Below, piece after piece: positions 61,541 through 64,000 of a DNA stretch of 64,000 nucleotides. Source of the stretch: Sphaerisporangium perillae (GTDB lineage: Bacteria; Actinomycetota; Actinomycetes; Streptosporangiales; Streptosporangiaceae); assembly GCF_023276435.1 (NCBI RefSeq), contig NZ_JALLPO010000034.1:54325-118324 (forward strand), read 5' to 3'. Under the pieces are notes generated by a model. It was not told where the DNA came from, did not search any database, and saw nothing but the letters and a program-made list of their open reading frames with translations. Position 1 is the first letter of the stretch. Each line of letters starts with the position of its first letter. A program made the translations under genes and the position numbers.

Positions 61541-64000
61541 ATGAAAAAGACCGGCAGGCTGCGAGCCTGGACGATCGCCACGGCCATGGCGCTGGCGGCG
61601 GGCACGGTTTCCGTCCCGCTGCTGTCGTCGGGCGCGGTGGCGGCCACCGCGGCCGATTCGCCCTGGGATTTCGCCGGGCGCGGCGCCACCGTCCCCTTCA
61701 CCGAATTCGAGGCGGAGGACACCGCGCACGCCACCACCAACGGCCAGGTCATCGGCCCCGACCGCCTCTACGGACACCTGCCCTCCGAGGCGTCCGGCCG
61801 GCGGGCCGTCACGCTCGGCGCGGTCGGCCAGTACGTGGAGTTCACCCTCACCAAGCCGGCCAACGCCATGTCGGTCCGCTACAGCGTGCCAGACAACGCC
61901 GCCGGCACCGGCCTCACCACCCCCGTCGACCTGCGGGTCAACGGCGCCTACCTGAAGGACCTCTCCTTCACCTCCAGGTACGGCTGGTACTACGGCGGCT
62001 ACCCGTTCAGCAACAACCCCGGCGGCGGCAACCCGCACCACTTCTACGACGAGACCCGCACGCTGTTCGGCTCCACCCTCGCCGCCGGGTCCAAGGTGCG
62101 CATCCAGGTCTCCACCACCTCGGTGACCAACGCGATCACCGTCGACCTGGCCGACTTCGAGCTGGTCCCCGACCCGATCGCCCAGCCCGCCGGGTCGCTG
62201 TCGGTGGACGACTTCGGCGCCGCGCGCAACAGCGCCACCGACTCCACCGCCGCGTTCCAGGCCGCGGTCGACGCCGGCAAGGCGCAGGGCAAGACCGTCT
62301 GGATCCCCGAGGGCACCTACACCCTCTGGGACCACGTGGTCGTGGACGGTGTGACGCTGCGCGGGGCCGGTCCCTGGTACAGCGTGCTCACCGGGCGCCA
62401 CCCCACCCAGCGCAACCGGGCCGCCGGGATCTACGGCAAGTACGTCCAGGGCGGCGGCTACGGCGGTGAGATCCGGGCGCACGAGGCAGGCGGGCCGAGC
62501 CGCAACGTCACGCTCAAGGACTTCGCAATCATCGGCGAGATCACCGAGCGCGAGGACAACGACCAGGTCAACGCCCTCGGCGGCGCCATGAGCGCCTCCG
62601 TGGTCGACAACCTGTGGATCCAGCACACCAAGGTCGGGGCGTGGATGGACGGCCCGATGGACGGCTTCACCATCCAGAACAGCCGGATCCTCGACCAGAC
62701 CGCCGACGGCGTGAACTTCCACACCGGGGTCACCAACTCGACGGTGACCAACACCTTCGTGCGCAACACCGGTGACGACGGCCTGGCGATGTGGCCCGAG
62801 CGGGTGCCGAACGTCAACGACTCCTTCACCCACAACACCGTGGTGCTGCCGATCCTCGCCAACAACATCGTCACCTACGGCGGCAGGGACATCAAGATCA
62901 CCGACAACGTGGTCTCCGACACCATCACCAACGGCGGCGGCATCCACGTGGCCAACCGCTATCCCGGCGTCAACTCCGGCCAGGGCACCGCCGTGGCCGG
63001 CACCATCTCCGTGGCGCGCAACACCCTGCTGAGAGCGGGCAACTCCGACTACAACTGGAACTTCGGCGTCGGCGCGATCTGGTTCGACGGGCTCAACGAG
63101 CCGATCAACGCGACGATCAACGTCACCGACACCGACATCCTGGACAGCTCCTACGCGGCCATCCAGTTCATCGAGGGCAGCACGCAGACCGTCAACTTCG
63201 GCAACGTCAGGGTCGACGGCACGGGCACCTACATGATCCAGGCGCAGTCGTCGGCGAAGACCACGTTCACCGATGTCCGGGCGGACCACATCGGCGCCGG
63301 CGTCGCGATCCACAACTGCGTCGGCACCGGCTTCTCCATCACGCAGGGCACCGGCAACACCGGCTGGAGCCCCACCTCCACGGTGTGCACTGGCACCTGG
63401 CCGGCGCCGAACTACATCTACCCGGGCGGTGGCGGCAACACGACCCCGAGCCCGACGCCCACCGTCCCCACGCCCACGCCCACGCCCACGCCCACGCCCA
63501 CGCCGACTCCCACCCCGACCCCGACGCCCACTCCCTGCGGCCCGGGCACGGGCGACCTCGCGCTCGGCAAGGCGGTGACGGCCACCAGCCAGACCCAGGG
63601 GTACCCGCCGGCGAACACGGTCGACGGCAACGCGGACACCTACTGGGAGAGCGTCAACAACGCCTGGCCGCAGTCGATCACCGTCGACCTGTGCGGCGTC
63701 GCCTCGGTCCAGCGTGTGACGCTGAAGCTCCCGCCCGCGGCGGCGTGGGCCGCCCGCACGCAGACCATCGCGGTGCTGGGCTCCACCGACGGCGCCGCCT
63801 TCACGACGCTGTCGGCCGCCGCGGGCCGCGCCTTCGACCCGGCGACCGGCAACACGGCGACGGTGTCCTTCACCCCGGCGAACGCCCGGTACGTCCGGCT
63901 GACCTTCACCGGGAACACCGGCTGGCCCGCCGGGCAGCTCTCCTCGTTCGAGGTCTACGGCACGCCGGTCGCCACACCCACCCCCACCCCCACACCCACC
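61541..64000 (+). CDS. secreted GH87-like alpha-1,3-glucanase (mutanase), 5' part
   Basis: 820 codons to the window edge, still open. A Sec signal peptide (KKTGRLRAWTIATAMALAAG, ending near residue 37) leads to a CBM6/35-like module (~45-210). A right-handed parallel beta-helix catalytic domain (~215-600) follows, with SVDDFGAARN, DGVTLRGAGPWYSVLTG, GAWMDGPMDGFTI and VRNTGDDGLAMW. These are the wording of GH87 alpha-1,3-glucanase/mycodextranase enzymes. A Pro-Thr linker and a discoidin (F5/8 type C) domain (~680-805) come next. A second PT linker at the edge means another module follows. It attacks alpha-1,3-glucan of fungal walls or dental-type polymers. Confidence 0.88.
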   Translation, partial: MKKTGRLRAWTIATAMALAAGTVSVPLLSSGAVAATAADSPWDFAGRGATVPFTEFEAEDTAHATTNGQVIGPDRLYGHLPSEASGRRAVTLGAVGQYVEFTLTKPANAMSVRYSVPDNAAGTGLTTPVDLRVNGAYLKDLSFTSRYGWYYGGYPFSNNPGGGNPHHFYDETRTLFGSTLAAGSKVRIQVSTTSVTNAITVDLADFELVPDPIAQPAGSLSVDDFGAARNSATDSTAAFQAAVDAGKAQGKTVWIPEGTYTLWDHVVVDGVTLRGAGPWYSVLTGRHPTQRNRAAGIYGKYVQGGGYGGEIRAHEAGGPSRNVTLKDFAIIGEITEREDNDQVNALGGAMSASVVDNLWIQHTKVGAWMDGPMDGFTIQNSRILDQTADGVNFHTGVTNSTVTNTFVRNTGDDGLAMWPERVPNVNDSFTHNTVVLPILANNIVTYGGRDIKITDNVVSDTITNGGGIHVANRYPGVNSGQGTAVAGTISVARNTLLRAGNSDYNWNFGVGAIWFDGLNEPINATINVTDTDILDSSYAAIQFIEGSTQTVNFGNVRVDGTGTYMIQAQSSAKTTFTDVRADHIGAGVAIHNCVGTGFSITQGTGNTGWSPTSTVCTGTWPAPNYIYPGGGGNTTPSPTPTVPTPTPTPTPTPTPTPTPTPTPTPCGPGTGDLALGKAVTATSQTQGYPPANTVDGNADTYWESVNNAWPQSITVDLCGVASVQRVTLKLPPAAAWAARTQTIAVLGSTDGAAFTTLSAAAGRAFDPATGNTATVSFTPANARYVRLTFTGNTGWPAGQLSSFEVYGTPVATPTPTPTPT
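63445..63535. repeat. CCCACG-type minisatellite encoding a Pro-Thr linker
   Basis: An almost perfect hexanucleotide repeat coding for an alternating Pro-Thr linker of about 28 residues between the catalytic and discoidin domains; a second copy begins at 63971 and runs off the edge. Confidence 0.9.

Overview
The window is very GC-rich and reads as the chromosome of a filamentous actinomycete. A mycothiol gene (mshB), actinobacterial families (DUF3152, DUF4260, DUF6220, a Pls/PosA-type synthetase), many GTG starts and several apparently leaderless promoters support this. A Streptosporangiaceae-like genus (Nonomuraea, Streptosporangium or similar) is my inference from overall gene content; no marker gene settles it. 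There is no prophage, plasmid, CRISPR or integrated island. The only mobile-element trace is a short IS5-type transposase remnant near 20.3 kb.

Layout. 0-5.6 kb: the 5' part of a Pls/PosA-like adenylating synthetase, then a compact Calvin-cycle module (cbbR-prk on the minus strand, divergent from cbbL-cbbS). The small subunit is short-tailed and no cbbX activase is present. 5.7-8.7 kb: a conserved hypothetical, an ABC-2 permease and a PPK2. 8.8-16.3 kb: a translationally coupled sulfotransferase/acyl-CoA ligase pair, an NmrA-type oxidoreductase behind a MerR-type promoter, a DUF3152 lipoprotein, and a membrane multicopper oxidase coupled to a DUF6220 protein. 16.7-25.3 kb: a receptor Ser/Thr kinase, small membrane proteins (one behind a duplicated TetR-type operator), a GH18-like protein, RidA, a PHP phosphoesterase, a class IV aminotransferase and an ArsR-type regulator. 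25.4-31.2 kb: an ABC exporter operon (ATPase plus two permeases) and two anchored surface proteins, one with a gluzincin domain and one with a beta-propeller. 31.6-42.9 kb: ppdK, dgt, a degenerate M23 lipoprotein, dnaG, a primary-type sigma factor, a GH63-like glycosidase and tRNA-Asn. 43.3-52.7 kb: bacterial nitric oxide synthase, an enoyl-CoA hydratase, a cold-shock protein, a STAS protein, a tungsten-type aldehyde oxidoreductase, an amidohydrolase, galK, a PLP deaminase and a patatin. 52.8-61.3 kb: an alpha-glucoside-type import operon (binding protein, two permeases, GH13) plus mshB, bracketed by two nearly identical LacI repressors in inverted orientation. 61.5 kb to the end: the start of a secreted modular GH87-like alpha-1,3-glucanase.

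Functional picture. Central carbon functions (RuBisCO/PRK, PPDK with DasR-like sites, GalK, the GH13 uptake system, secreted glucanase) lie among housekeeping replication and transcription genes (dgt-dnaG-sigma). Two themes recur. First, short in-frame minisatellites sit in loops, tails and linkers of many proteins. Second, several genes have a -10 hexamer placed six or seven bases before the start codon, indicating leaderless mRNAs. I see no single multi-gene defence or island-like system. The items most worth follow-up are the reduced RuBisCO module, the twin-LacI inverted bracket, the ligand-less M23 protein, the aldehyde oxidoreductase, and operator sites whose regulators are absent nearby.
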